From assembly GCA_014138645.1 (NCBI GenBank), contig JACJIB010000004.1:614044-678043 (forward strand): 64,000 bases of DNA, read 5' to 3'. The notes under the pieces were generated by a model that was not told where the DNA came from, ran no database searches, and saw only the letters and a list, made by a program, of their open reading frames with translations. The DNA is from Methylorubrum thiocyanatum (lineage in GTDB: Bacteria; Pseudomonadota; Alphaproteobacteria; Rhizobiales; Beijerinckiaceae). Both the position numbers and the translations under genes were made by a program. This document shows positions 45,601 through 54,616 of the stretch, piece after piece (within the stretch, counting starts at the first letter, position 1; each line of letters opens with the position of its first letter).

Positions 45601-46503
45601 TTATCGGGTCGCCCCGTCTCGCCAGCGAAGGGCCTCGATCAGGCTTCGCATCGCCGGGCTAACTTGCCGGTCCGGGTAGTAGAGGTGGCAGCCAGGGAAC
45701 GGTGGGCACCAAGAATCGAGTACCTGAACCAGCCGGCCGGCCGCGATGTCGTCGGCGACCTCGTCCTCCAGCATGTAGCCGAGCCCGGCCGCGGCCCTGA
45801 CGGCGGCCGCCGCGAGGTTCCCGTCGTTCGCGATCAACTGCCCGCTGGCGCGGACCCGAACCTCCCGGCCGTCGCGGGCGAACTCCCACGGCAGCAAGCC
45901 ACCTCCGCCGACCAGGCGGTAGTTCACGCAGCGATGCGCCTCCAAGTCGGCCGGCGTGTCCGGTCGCGGGTGGCGCGCGAAGTAGTCCGGGGTCCCGACC
46001 ACCACCGTGCGCAGGTCGGGCCCGACGCGCACCGCGACCATGTCCCGCTCGACCGTTTCGCCGAACCGGATGCCGGCGTCGAAGCCCGCCGCCACGATGT
46101 CGGTCAGCCGGTCGTCGACGATCACCTCCACCGAGACGGCCGGGTGGTCGATGAGGAAGCGGGGCAGCCTCGGTTCGAGGATGGTCCGCGCAGCATAGGG
46201 GAACGTCGTCAGGCGCAAGCTGCCCGACGGCTCGCCCCGCCAGTCGGCCAGCGCGTCGAGGCCCCGGGCAACCTCATCGAGGGCGGGGGCGACGGAGCGC
46301 AGCAGCCGCTCGCCGGCAGGGGTCGGGGCGACGCTACGCGTAGTGCGAGCGAGGAGCCGCACACCGTACCGCTCCTCCAGTGCCCGCACGGTGTGGCTGA
46401 GGGCGGAGGCCGACAGTCCCATCTCGGCCGCCGCCCGGGTGAAGCTGCGATGGCGCGCCACCGCCGCGAAGGCCGCCAAATCGTCGAGTGTGCCGCGTCT
46501 CAT
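45601..46503 (-). CDS. LysR-family transcriptional regulator (300 aa)
   Basis: The N-terminal helix-turn-helix is complete: DLAAFAAVARHRSFTRAAAE, MGLSASALSHTVRALEERYG. The effector domain includes GSLRLTTFPYAARTILEPRL and YFARHPRPDTPADLEAHRCV, which match the LysR subgroup that regulates oxidoreductases. It is divergent from an aldo/keto reductase gene (46599), with only 95 bp between the two starts, so it probably controls that gene and itself from one operator. Confidence 0.92.
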   Translation of the reverse strand: MRRGTLDDLAAFAAVARHRSFTRAAAEMGLSASALSHTVRALEERYGVRLLARTTRSVAPTPAGERLLRSVAPALDEVARGLDALADWRGEPSGSLRLTTFPYAARTILEPRLPRFLIDHPAVSVEVIVDDRLTDIVAAGFDAGIRFGETVERDMVAVRVGPDLRTVVVGTPDYFARHPRPDTPADLEAHRCVNYRLVGGGGLLPWEFARDGREVRVRASGQLIANDGNLAAAAVRAAAGLGYMLEDEVADDIAAGRLVQVLDSWCPPFPGCHLYYPDRQVSPAMRSLIEALRWRDGATR

Positions 46504-46598
46504 TCCTGAGCCATGCTCATAAGCCCTTCCCGTTCATTGTCGCTAATCGCGGTGCCAGTCGCGGATTATCTCTCACCCTTCAACAGAAAGGCGCGACG

Positions 46599-47711
46599 AT
46601 GGACCTGACGCAGTATCGGACCTTGGGGCGCTCGGGCTTGGCGGTGAGTCCGCTCGCTCTCGGCACTATGACCTTCGGCGCGGGCCGTTGGGGCTGCGAC
46701 GTGGCGGCCGCGGGCGCGATCCTCGACCGCTATGTCGAGGCGGGCGGCAACTTCATTGACACGGCGGACGTCTATTCGGGTGGCAGGAGCGAGACGATGC
46801 TCGGCGACATGGTCGCGGAGCGCGGGCTGCGCGACCGTCTCGTCATCGCGACGAAGTCCGGCTTTTCCCGCGCGCAGGGCACGCCGCTCGCGGGCGGCAA
46901 CAGCGCCCGCAACATCCGCACGGGCTTGGAAGGCTCGCTGCGCCGCCTCAAGACCGGCTGGATCGACCTCTACTGGACGCATGTCTGGGACCGGACCACG
47001 CCACCCGAGGAGGTGCTGCGCGCCCTGACCGATGCCGTCACGCGCGGCGACATCCTCTACTATGGGTTCTCGAACGCGCCGGCGTGGTACGCGGCGCAGA
47101 TCGCCACCCTGGCGCGCGCCCACGGCCTGCCGGAGCCGGTCGGCCTGCAATACGCCTACTCGCTGGTCGACCGCGGGGTGGAACTCGACGTGCTGCCCGC
47201 CGGCCGGGCGCTCGGCATGGGACTGGTGCCGTGGAGCCCCCTGGCGGCGGGCCTGCTCACAGGCAAGTACGGGCGCGACAAGCTCGCCGAAGCCGGGCCG
47301 GCGGGGTCGCTCCCGGACCGCGCGGGCGACGCGGCTGCCGGCGGCAGCGACGGGCGGCTGAACGGCGACAACCCATTCGGCGGCATGCTGTTCACGGAGG
47401 CCAACTTCGCGGTGGTGGACGTGCTGCGGGCCGTGGCGCGGGAGAACGGCCGGCCGATGGCACAGGTCGCGCTCGCCTGGGTCGCACGTCGGCCCGGCGT
47501 CTCGTCGGTCCTCGTGGGCGCGAGCCGCCCGGAGCAGCTCGTTCAGAACATCGGCGCACTCGACATCACACTGTCCCCCGAGCAGCAGGGCCGCCTGGAT
47601 GCGGCGGGGCGACCGCCGAGCCTCAACCCCTACTTCATCTTCGACCTGCCGATGCCGACCATCTTCGGGGGACAGGCAGTCGAGGCTTGGCGGGGCTCTC
47701 CGGCGTCCTGA
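46599..47711 (+). CDS. Aldo/keto reductase (370 aa)
   Basis: This is a complete aldo/keto reductase barrel. LGRSGLAVSPLALGTMTFG opens it; the catalytic Asp and Tyr are in FIDTADVYSGGRSE, the Lys in VIATKSGFSRA, and the His in LYWTHVWDRTTPPEE. The NADP(H)-binding end is SSVLVGASRPEQLVQNIGAL. It belongs to the Tas/YajO-like long-form group. The enzyme would reduce aldehydes or ketones in the cytoplasm. Control by the divergent LysR gene is likely; the partial reductase at the left edge of the window is a separate relative. Confidence 0.93.
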   Translation: MDLTQYRTLGRSGLAVSPLALGTMTFGAGRWGCDVAAAGAILDRYVEAGGNFIDTADVYSGGRSETMLGDMVAERGLRDRLVIATKSGFSRAQGTPLAGGNSARNIRTGLEGSLRRLKTGWIDLYWTHVWDRTTPPEEVLRALTDAVTRGDILYYGFSNAPAWYAAQIATLARAHGLPEPVGLQYAYSLVDRGVELDVLPAGRALGMGLVPWSPLAAGLLTGKYGRDKLAEAGPAGSLPDRAGDAAAGGSDGRLNGDNPFGGMLFTEANFAVVDVLRAVARENGRPMAQVALAWVARRPGVSSVLVGASRPEQLVQNIGALDITLSPEQQGRLDAAGRPPSLNPYFIFDLPMPTIFGGQAVEAWRGSPAS

Positions 47712-47849
47712 CGTCCCCGCCATTCCGGAGGGAGCGGGAGCACCCACCCTTTGCAGAAGCTGGGAACCTCCACTTGCGGGCTGGCTGGCGAGGCAGTGAT
47801 GTACGACCGGAACGGGTGGATTCGATGCAATCCGCTTTCGGGCTCCTGG

Positions 47850-47978
47850 GTGTTCGCCGACGCCATAGCGTGCGATCAGGTCATCTCCGGGGAGAAGGCG
47901 GAGCGCGAACTCGGTTGGCGTCCGTCTCGCCGCTCCATCATCGACGAACTGCGGTCCTACCGGTCGGCATCCGACTGA
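47850..47978 (+). pseudogene. C-terminal remnant of an NAD-dependent epimerase/dehydratase
   Basis: ISGEKAERELGWRPSRRSII followed by DELRSYRSAS is the typical last helix of extended SDR epimerases (the KA-x-x-ELGW-x-P block). The preceding ~35 codons bear no relation to an epimerase, and the rest of the gene is missing. It is a scar of rearrangement within the island. Confidence 0.5.
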
Positions 47979-48027
47979 GGCCGGCCGGTATCCGCCCCAA
48001 GCACCTGGCGGCCCCGCCTCGGCGACC

Positions 48028-48501
48028 TTAAAGCGCGCCCTCGGCGAGCAGCTCGCGGGTACGCTTCAGCGTCGACAGCAGCGCGGCCTTGTAGCCCTTG
48101 CTGCCGTCGAACTGCGCCTGCTCGGCCTGCTCCTCGGGACCGCCCGATTCCTTCCCGCGCAGGCCGAGGTAGCAGTAGAACTGAAGCTGCAGCGCGCCCT
48201 CCTCGTCCTCGAACAGCTCGTTGACGATGGCCCCTTCCCGCGGGCCGGTGGCCTGGAAGAAGGTCACCTTGGCCCCGGGCTCGAAGGCGATGATCTCGCG
48301 CAGGTCGACACCCCCGATGGTGGCCTCGCGCACGAGGTGGGTGGCGCTTTCCTCCACGACGTCGCACCGACTGCAGAGCCCCGGCGGCAGGAACTGGCGC
48401 GCGTCGCGGGCCTTGAGGACGAGGCCCGCCCAGGCCTGCGTGCGGGTCAGGGGAGCCTCCCCGTCCGGGTTCACCGGGACGGTTGCGGTCGAGTAGATCA
48501 T
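48028..48501 (-). CDS. DUF1857/AtaL-like SRPBCC-fold protein (157 aa)
   Basis: TATVPVNPDGEAPLTRTQAW opens the protein, GLVLKARDARQFLPPGLCSR follows, then VREATIGGVDLREIIAFEPG, FFQATGPREGAIVNELFEDE and LQLQFYCYLGL. This is the pattern of the AtaL-like (DUF1857) group of START/SRPBCC proteins, which bind small hydrophobic ligands. It lies 41 nt after the NmrA-like gene in the same direction and is probably cotranscribed with it. Substrate unknown. Confidence 0.78.
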   Translation of the reverse strand: MIYSTATVPVNPDGEAPLTRTQAWAGLVLKARDARQFLPPGLCSRCDVVEESATHLVREATIGGVDLREIIAFEPGAKVTFFQATGPREGAIVNELFEDEEGALQLQFYCYLGLRGKESGGPEEQAEQAQFDGSKGYKAALLSTLKRTRELLAEGAL

Positions 48502-48542
48502 GACGATGGTCCTTCCGATGGAGGTTGAGTGACGCTTGGGCG

Positions 48543-49409
48543 TCAGGCGGTCGCGATCTCGGCGGCGAGCGCGCGGTAGGTGCGCAGCGGGCGGCCCAGG
48601 AGCGAGGTCAGGCGCTCGACGTCGCCGGCCTCCGGGACCATGCCGTCGGTCAGGAAGCGCTCGGCCATCAGGCGCATGTCGTAGGCCATCCAGACCGGCA
48701 TGAACTGCCGGAGGTTCCGCTCGAACCCGGCGCTGTCGTCGCCGCCATAGGCGACGGGGCGGCCCAGCACCTCCGACCAGATCGCGGCCACGCCCTTGCC
48801 CGTCAGCGTCTCGGGCCCGACGACGTTGATCCGGTCCAGGGGAAGCGGCCCGTCGGCCCGCTCCCGGCGGATGAGTTCGAGGGCGGCGACCTCGCCGAGG
48901 TCGCGCGCGTCGACCATGGCCAAACCCCTGGCGCCGATGGGCATGGGGTAGACGCCGTGCTGCAGGACGACGTCCTTGACCGTCATCTCGTTGCTCATGA
49001 AGTAGGCGGGGCGCAGGATCGTGGCCTCGAAGCCCATCGCCTCGATCATCCGCTCGACGCCGAACTTGCCCCCGAAGTGGGGCACGTTCACGTAGACGTC
49101 GCTGTGGATCACCGACAGGTAGACGACCCGCTTGATCCCGGCTTCCCGGGCGACGTTGAGAGCAATCAGCGCCTGGGTGAATTCGTCGGGCACCACGGCG
49201 TTGAGCAGGAAGAGTGTGGAGACGCCCTGGAAGGCGCCGCGAAGGGCGTCGACGTCGAGCAGGTCGCCCTGCGCCAGGGCCACGCCGGCCGGAAGTCCCG
49301 CCTTGGCCGGATCGCGGACGAGGGCACGCAGGTCGGCGCCGCGCTTCGCGAGATTGTCGACGACATGGCGGCCGATGGTGCCGGTGGCGCCGGTGACGAG
49401 GATGGTCAT
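48543..49409 (-). CDS. NmrA-like NAD(P)-binding protein (288 aa)
   Basis: The start MTILVTGATGTIGRHVVDNL has the extended-SDR glycine motif GATGTIG. LRALVRDPAKAGLPAGVALA follows, with the usual Arg-Asp-Pro pattern of NmrA/azoreductase-like proteins. The middle EAMGFEATILRPAYFMSNEM and VVGPETLTGKGVAAIWSEVL fit the same family. The YxxxK catalytic pair is not evident, as is usual for this group. It probably senses or reduces quinones or similar small molecules. A LysR gene is divergent at 49512, with 102 bp between starts. Confidence 0.88.
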   Translation of the reverse strand: MTILVTGATGTIGRHVVDNLAKRGADLRALVRDPAKAGLPAGVALAQGDLLDVDALRGAFQGVSTLFLLNAVVPDEFTQALIALNVAREAGIKRVVYLSVIHSDVYVNVPHFGGKFGVERMIEAMGFEATILRPAYFMSNEMTVKDVVLQHGVYPMPIGARGLAMVDARDLGEVAALELIRRERADGPLPLDRINVVGPETLTGKGVAAIWSEVLGRPVAYGGDDSAGFERNLRQFMPVWMAYDMRLMAERFLTDGMVPEAGDVERLTSLLGRPLRTYRALAAEIATA

Positions 49410-49511
49410 GGGGTTTCTCCGGGTTGCTGCTGTTGACAGGCCGGAAATTAGCGATCCACGTTCTTACCAATAGACGCTATATCTGGACGGTCCGTCTCGC
49501 TGGTGGAACGC

Positions 49512-50402
49512 ATGGACCTTCTCGCCCTCGCCGATTTCAACCTCGTTGCCCGCCATGGCGGGTTCGGGCGCGCCGCTCGGGCGGCCGGACGCCCGAAGGC
49601 GACGCTGTCGCGCCGGGTCTCGGAACTGGAGGGCGCGCTTGCACTCCGCCTGTTCGAACGCGGCGCCCGCACGCTGACGCTCACCGAGGAGGGGCGGGCC
49701 CTCCACGAACGGACGGGGATGCTGCTGGCCGAGCTCGACGAGACCGCGGCAGCCATCGCCTCGGGCGGCGCGAATCCGCGCGGCCGGCTGCGGGTGAGCG
49801 CGCCGCTCCTGTTCTCACAGGTGGCCATGGGAAAGCTCGCGGCCGAGTTCGCCGTGAAGCACCCGGAGGTCCGGCTGGAGGTCACGACGGATGACCGGGC
49901 CGTCGACATGGTCGAGGAGGGCTACGACGTCGTGATCCGGGTCAACCCGGAGACCGACGAAAGCCTGGTCGGCCGCGTCTTCCTGCGCGACAGGCTGGTC
50001 GTCGTGGCCAGTCCAGCCCTCGGGCAGCCTCAGGGCAACCGGCCGGTTCCGGCGGTGGTGCGCGGTTCGAGCGGTGGAGATACCTGGAAGGTGAAGGTGC
50101 CGGACGGGAGACCGCGCATCCCGTTCGAGCCCGTCCTCAGGCTGTCGTCGATGATCATGGTGCGCGACGCGGTCCGGGCCGGCGTCGGGGCGGCCTGCCT
50201 GCCCGTCTCGCTCGTGAGCCACGACATCGCCGCGGGCAGGCTGGCCCACTGGGGCGACGTCGAGGGGCCCGAGATCGCACTCTGGACGCTCTACCCGTCC
50301 CGCCGGCTCCTCAGCGCCCGCGTCTCGGCCTTCCTCGACCACCTGAAGCAGGCGTTCCCGCAGGGCACGCCGGACGAGTTGGCGTCTTACATCGGCACGT
50401 GA
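49512..50402 (+). CDS. LysR-family transcriptional regulator (296 aa)
   Basis: The DNA-binding part is clear: ALADFNLVARHGGFGRAARA, AGRPKATLSRRVSELEGALA. The effector domain has RGRLRVSAPLLFSQVAMGKL and PEVRLEVTTDDRAVDMVEEG. It resembles the CrgA/DsdC-type LysR branch that controls adjacent oxidoreductases. It is divergent from the NmrA-like and DUF1857 genes and probably regulates them. I use ATG 49512; a GTG at 49503 adds three residues. Confidence 0.92.
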   Translation: MDLLALADFNLVARHGGFGRAARAAGRPKATLSRRVSELEGALALRLFERGARTLTLTEEGRALHERTGMLLAELDETAAAIASGGANPRGRLRVSAPLLFSQVAMGKLAAEFAVKHPEVRLEVTTDDRAVDMVEEGYDVVIRVNPETDESLVGRVFLRDRLVVVASPALGQPQGNRPVPAVVRGSSGGDTWKVKVPDGRPRIPFEPVLRLSSMIMVRDAVRAGVGAACLPVSLVSHDIAAGRLAHWGDVEGPEIALWTLYPSRRLLSARVSAFLDHLKQAFPQGTPDELASYIGT

Positions 50403-50629
50403 GTACGGGCCGGCGCCCCGAAGCCTGCGCGTCGTCGAAGGTGCGGCGGGCGTCCTCGATCAGCGGCTCGTGCTCCCTTACCAGCGCGCGAAGCTTTTCG
50501 AGGTTGGCAGCCAAGGTGCGCCAGCCGTCTCGCATGCGGAACGGTACGTCTATATTGTACAACTATTCGCCCATTCGCGGACCGCTAGCTTTGGCCACGT
50601 GAGAAGCAGCCAGCTTCCCGGAGGCAGCC

Positions 50630-51286
50630 ATGCAAACCGTATCGAGCGAACCCCGACCGAAGATCCTGGTCCTCGGCGCCACCGGCGGGACAGGCCGGCT
50701 CATCGTCGCCCAAAGCCTGGCGCGCGGCTACGACGTGACGGCGCTGGTGCGCTCGCCCGGGAAGGCGAAAAGCCTTCCCGGCGCCAAGCTGGTGGTGGGC
50801 GACGCCCGTGACCCGAAGGTGCTGCGCGAGGCGCTGAGGGGGCGGGACGCGGTGGTGAGCGCGCTCGGCACGCCGGCAAGCCCGTTCAGGGAGGTGACGC
50901 TCCTGTCCGAGGCCACCCGGACCCTGGTCGGCGCCATGAGGGACGAAGGCGTCGCGCGCCTGGTCGCGGTCACCGGGATCGGCGCCGGCGACAGCCGGGG
51001 GCATGGCGGCTTCGCCTTCGACAGGCTGATCCTCCCGCTGCTCCTGCGCCATGTCTACGCCGACAAGGACCGCCAGGAGGACATCGTGAGGCAGAGCGGC
51101 CTCGACTGGGTTCTCGTCCGTCCCACCGTCCTGAGCAACAAGCCCGGCCGCGGCGCGGTCCGCGCGCTCGTCGACCTCGCCGGCTTCCATGGCGGGAGTA
51201 TCGCCCGGGAGGACGTCGCACGCTTCGTTCTCGACCAAGTCGAGACCGACGCCTGGATCGGCCGGACGCCCCTAATCACGTGGTGA
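50630..51286 (+). CDS. NAD(P)H-binding SDR-like protein (218 aa)
   Basis: The N-terminus KILVLGATGGTGRLIVAQSL carries the glycine motif GATGGTG, ALVRSPGKAKSLPGAKLVVG follows, and DARDPKVLREALRGRDAVVS closes the second beta-alpha unit. RQSGLDWVLVRPTVLSNKPG is characteristic of the BVR-B/YwnB-type atypical SDRs. They use NADPH to reduce flavin, quinone or similar small substrates. GGAGGC precedes the ATG. It converges with the SDR at 51322, so it stands as its own unit with a short AT-rich promoter zone around 50560. Confidence 0.9.
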   Translation: MQTVSSEPRPKILVLGATGGTGRLIVAQSLARGYDVTALVRSPGKAKSLPGAKLVVGDARDPKVLREALRGRDAVVSALGTPASPFREVTLLSEATRTLVGAMRDEGVARLVAVTGIGAGDSRGHGGFAFDRLILPLLLRHVYADKDRQEDIVRQSGLDWVLVRPTVLSNKPGRGAVRALVDLAGFHGGSIAREDVARFVLDQVETDAWIGRTPLITW

Positions 51287-51321
51287 GCGCCGGCCCATTT
51301 CGGTGGGTCGGGGAGTGCCGG

Positions 51322-52074
51322 TCAGGCGCCCTGGCCGGCCAGCGCCACGGCGTCGGCTCCGGCGGGCAGGCGCATCGGGCAGGCCGGGTCGGTCGCGGCG
51401 CGCCAGACCGCCTCCGCCACGTCGACGGAACGCGTCACCTCGTCCGGGGGCTGCTGCTGCCAAGCCGCGAACACCTCCTGCACCAGGCCAGCGTAGGGTT
51501 CGGGGAAGCCCGTCGTCATGCGAGCCCGTGCGGTTTGGCCAAACGCGGTTTCAGGCGCCCGCCCGGGGATGACCAGGCGCACCCGCACGCCGAACGGCTC
51601 CAACTCCAGGGCCAGGGACTCCGTGAAAGCGTTCACGGCGGCCTTGCTCGCCGTGTAGACGGAGAGCAGGTGCAGCGGCTTCTGCGTGACGCTGGAGGTC
51701 ACGTTCACGACGACGCCGGCCCGGCGCTCCCGGAACTGTGGCAGCACCGCCTGGGTCATGGCCATCGTACCGAACGTGTTCGTCTCGAAGACCTCGCGTA
51801 CGACGTCCATGGGCGTGCCTTCGAGGGCGTTAAGCCAGCCGATGCCGGCGTTGTTGACCAGGACGTCGATGGGTCCGGCGCTGTCGACCGCCCGCTGGAT
51901 GCTCGTCGCATCGGTGACATCGAGGGCGAGGACGCGCAGGCGGTCGGAGGCGGGCAGGTCCACCGCGCGCGGCGTACGCATGGTGGCTACCACGTTCCAG
52001 CCCCGGTCGAGGAAAAGGCGGGCGATCTCAAGACCGAACCCGGACGAGCATCCAGTGATCAGGACGGTTTGCAT
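51322..52074 (-). CDS. SDR family oxidoreductase (250 aa)
   Basis: TGCSSGFGLEIARLFLDRGW is the cofactor motif, VLVNNAGIGWLNALEGTPMD follows, Ser lies in VNVTSSVTQKPLHLL, and YTASK is the catalytic pair. The sequence order corresponds to the subgroup often found beside AraC regulators and acting on aldehydes, ketones or quinones. An AraC gene is divergent at 52170 with 95 bp between starts and is its probable activator. Confidence 0.92.
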   Translation of the reverse strand: MQTVLITGCSSGFGLEIARLFLDRGWNVVATMRTPRAVDLPASDRLRVLALDVTDATSIQRAVDSAGPIDVLVNNAGIGWLNALEGTPMDVVREVFETNTFGTMAMTQAVLPQFRERRAGVVVNVTSSVTQKPLHLLSVYTASKAAVNAFTESLALELEPFGVRVRLVIPGRAPETAFGQTARARMTTGFPEPYAGLVQEVFAAWQQQPPDEVTRSVDVAEAVWRAATDPACPMRLPAGADAVALAGQGA

Positions 52075-52169
52075 GTCGGCTCCGTCAGGTTGTGACCAGC
52101 GATGGATAGATCCGGTCAGCGGGACGATCTACAATTGTGCGTCCTGATCTCATTAGCGACAGTCCGGAA

Positions 52170-53075
52170 ATGTCCGATCCGCTCGCCGACGTCGTCACCC
52201 TGCTCCGTCCCAGAGCCGCGTTCTCCAAATCCGTGAGCGCCTCGGGTCCCTGGCGCGTTCGCCGGGTGGAGCACGGTCGTCCGTTCTACTGCGCCGCGCT
52301 GGAGGGCTCATGCCGCCTGACGATCCGGGACCGCGATCCGGTAGTCCTGGAGCAGGGGGACTTCCTCCTTGTACCGGCTGCGGACGCGTTCGATATGTCG
52401 AGCCTCACGCCCCCGACCGAAGGCTCCGAGACGATGCCGGTCGAGGTGGAGCCCGGCGAGTTCCGGGTCGGGCGGCAGGACGGCCCGGCGGACGTCCGCA
52501 TGCTCGTGGGCTACTGCACCTTCGGCTCGCCCGACGCAGGCTTGCTGGTGTCGCTCCTGCCCAGCCTCGTCCACGTCCGAGGCGAGACCAGGCTGGCCTC
52601 CCTCATGTACCTCGTCGGCGAAGAGGCGCGTCGGCGCAGGCCCGCGCGGGACCTCATCTTGGAGCGGCTTCTGGAGGTCATGCTGATCGAGGCGCTGCGC
52701 TCTATGGGCGGCCCCGCGCTGTCACCGGGCCTCCTGCGGGGACTCGGCGACGAACGCTTGGGTGTGGCCTTGCGCAGGATGCACGAGATGCCGACCGCCG
52801 CCTGGACCGTTGCAGGGCTGGCGCAGGAGGCGGGGCTCTCGCGCTCCGTGTTTTTCGAGCGCTTCAGGCGCGCAGTCGGTGTCGCGCCGATGGAGTATCT
52901 CCTTGCTTGGCGAATGGCCCTGGCGAAGGACCTTCTCCGGCGCGAGGGCGGCGGCATCGCCGAGGTGGCCATGCGAGTGGGTTACGGCTCCGCGAGCACG
53001 TTCAGCGTGGCGTTTTCCCGCCATGTGGGCTTGCCGCCGGCGGCGTATGCGCGGGAGCACAGTCAATCGGCTTGA
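52170..53075 (+). CDS. AraC-family regulator with cupin-type N-terminal domain (301 aa)
   Basis: The C-terminal AraC DNA-binding domain has both helix-turn-helices: AWTVAGLAQEAGLSRSVFFE and GGIAEVAMRVGYGSASTFSV, followed by AFSRHVGLPPAAYAR. The N-terminal domain is of the cupin type (AraC_N): CAALEGSCRLTIRDRDPVVL and EQGDFLLVPAADAFDMSSL. The effector is unknown; by position it should activate the divergent SDR gene. I use ATG 52170; a GTG at 52137 is possible. Confidence 0.9.
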   Translation: MSDPLADVVTLLRPRAAFSKSVSASGPWRVRRVEHGRPFYCAALEGSCRLTIRDRDPVVLEQGDFLLVPAADAFDMSSLTPPTEGSETMPVEVEPGEFRVGRQDGPADVRMLVGYCTFGSPDAGLLVSLLPSLVHVRGETRLASLMYLVGEEARRRRPARDLILERLLEVMLIEALRSMGGPALSPGLLRGLGDERLGVALRRMHEMPTAAWTVAGLAQEAGLSRSVFFERFRRAVGVAPMEYLLAWRMALAKDLLRREGGGIAEVAMRVGYGSASTFSVAFSRHVGLPPAAYAREHSQSA

Positions 53076-53275
53076 CCAGCGCACAACGGCAGGTGCTGGG
53101 GCCATCAACGAGGCCTACTGCGCCTTTCCAGTGTCTGGCTGCGAGCGCAACACGATTTCAGCAGACCTCGCCGGTGTCTCGATCCGAGGTATCTCCGAAC
53201 AGATGCAGGCGTTCCTCAAGGCCTGCCTTCACGTCACCGTGGCGTTCGAAGCGTTGCCCGACACGGCGCGCTTCC

Positions 53276-53668
53276 TCACGGCTTCGGTTTGGAGCAGTCA
53301 TGCTCGTGGTTGGCCGCCTCAATCGCCGCTCCGTTGGTCAGTGCCCATGCGCAGAGCGCCTCGAAGGGTTGGCGCAGCGAGTGGCCAAGCGGGGTGATCG
53401 CGTACTCGACACCGATTGGTGCGGTCGGCAGCACCGTCCGGGTCACCAGACCGTTGCGCTCCAACCGCTTCAGCGCGTCCGCCAGCGCCTTATGCGTGAT
53501 GCCATCGAGCCGCCGCTTGATCGCATTGAAACGTGACGGCCGCGGGCAGAGCACCGTGAGGATCAGGATCGTCCACTTGTCGGCGATCTTGTCCAGCACA
53601 GGGCGCACCCGCGCCATGTTGGCGAGCGCGCACTCGGACGCAGCATCGAGATCGGTATCGTCGGCCAT
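53276..53668 (-). CDS. HxlR-family transcriptional regulator (130 aa)
   Basis: VRPVLDKIADKWTILILTVL, FNAIKRRLDGITHKALADAL and LKRLERNGLVTRTVLPTAPI, then VEYAITPLGHSLRQPFEALC, form the standard HxlR/YodB winged helix. The Cys near the N-terminus (ASECALANMARVRP) is at the place where redox-sensing members carry a reactive Cys. Members repress an adjacent oxidoreductase and respond to electrophiles or quinones. Here an SDR is divergent at 53751 with 82 bp between starts. Confidence 0.9.
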   Translation of the reverse strand: MADDTDLDAASECALANMARVRPVLDKIADKWTILILTVLCPRPSRFNAIKRRLDGITHKALADALKRLERNGLVTRTVLPTAPIGVEYAITPLGHSLRQPFEALCAWALTNGAAIEAANHEHDCSKPKP

Positions 53669-53750
53669 ATCTAGGCTACTCTAAGTGCGTTCTTGATAGC
53701 AGATATACGTTGTGTATCCCCTGCGCCCTCGCAGATGAAGGGATTCCGAA

Positions 53751-54482
53751 ATGGCTCGCATGGTGGACAAGGTTGCTCTCGTGGTCGGCGGAGCAAAGGG
53801 CATCGGCCTTGCGGTCGCCGAGCGACTGGCGATCGAGGGCGCTTCGGTCGTGCTCACCGGGCGGCGCGCCGACGATGTCGAGGCCGCCGCTGCAAGGATC
53901 GGGCGCGGTGCACGAGGTCTCGTCGCCGACGCAGCCCTACGGGAAGATTTGCACCGGGTCGTGGAGACGGTGCGGGAGACGCATGGCCGGATCGACGCGC
54001 TGGTCCTCAACGCGGGCATCTCGGAACCGGCAACCCTGCGCGCCTCGACGCCCGAGCATTTCGACCGGCACTTTGCAGTCAACGTCCGTGGGGCCGTCTT
54101 CGGGTTGCAGGCGGCGCTGAGCGCGATGGGGCGGGGTGGGTCGGTCGTGCTGATGGGATCAATCGCCGATGCCGCAGGCCTCACGCCCTACGGGACTTAC
54201 TGTGCGACGAAAGCGGCACTGCGCTCCTATGCGCGCACGTGGACAGCGGAACTGGCCCCGCAGGGTATCCGTGTGAACGTGGTGGCCCCCGGCCCAACCG
54301 ACACCGCCATGATGGCGAGCGTGCCTGAGGAGGGGCGGGCCGCACTAATCGCGCCGATCCCACTGGGCCGCATGGCGCGTCCCGAGGAGGTGGCGGCGGC
54401 CACGCTGTTCCTCCTAAGCGACGAGGCGAGCTTCGTCGCAGGTGCCGAACTGTGCGTCGATGGCGGGATGCGACAGGTATAG
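53751..54482 (+). CDS. SDR family oxidoreductase (243 aa)
   Basis: VALVVGGAKGIGLAVAERLA is the cofactor motif, LVLNAGISEPATLRASTPEH follows, Ser is in LMGSIADAAGLTPYGTY, and YCATK is the catalytic pair. The C-terminus LSDEASFVAGAELCVDGGMR is typical of SDRs. Arg-Arg after the second strand suggests NADP(H). The divergent HxlR repressor gene probably controls it. It is the last of the regulator-oxidoreductase units before the repeat-bounded signalling cassette. Confidence 0.93.
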   Translation: MARMVDKVALVVGGAKGIGLAVAERLAIEGASVVLTGRRADDVEAAAARIGRGARGLVADAALREDLHRVVETVRETHGRIDALVLNAGISEPATLRASTPEHFDRHFAVNVRGAVFGLQAALSAMGRGGSVVLMGSIADAAGLTPYGTYCATKAALRSYARTWTAELAPQGIRVNVVAPGPTDTAMMASVPEEGRAALIAPIPLGRMARPEEVAAATLFLLSDEASFVAGAELCVDGGMRQV

Positions 54483-54616
54483 TTTCTGAATAGCAGTTTC
54501 AGCGTGTCCGCTTCGGCCGGTTTGCCCGAAGCGGAGGATGCTGTGGCCGCCGGAGCGATCATTTCACCTCAATGGCAGCCATCGGGCTCTAAGCGGGCAT
54601 TCGCGTGGTTGCAATT

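Noticed and set aside
50311-50562. Minus-strand 83-codon frame (MYNIDVPFRMRDGWRTLAAN...)
   Set aside because: The first 50 residues look protein-like, but the frame overlaps the end of the LysR gene, the tail is low-complexity and I recognise no family. It may be a truncated remnant.
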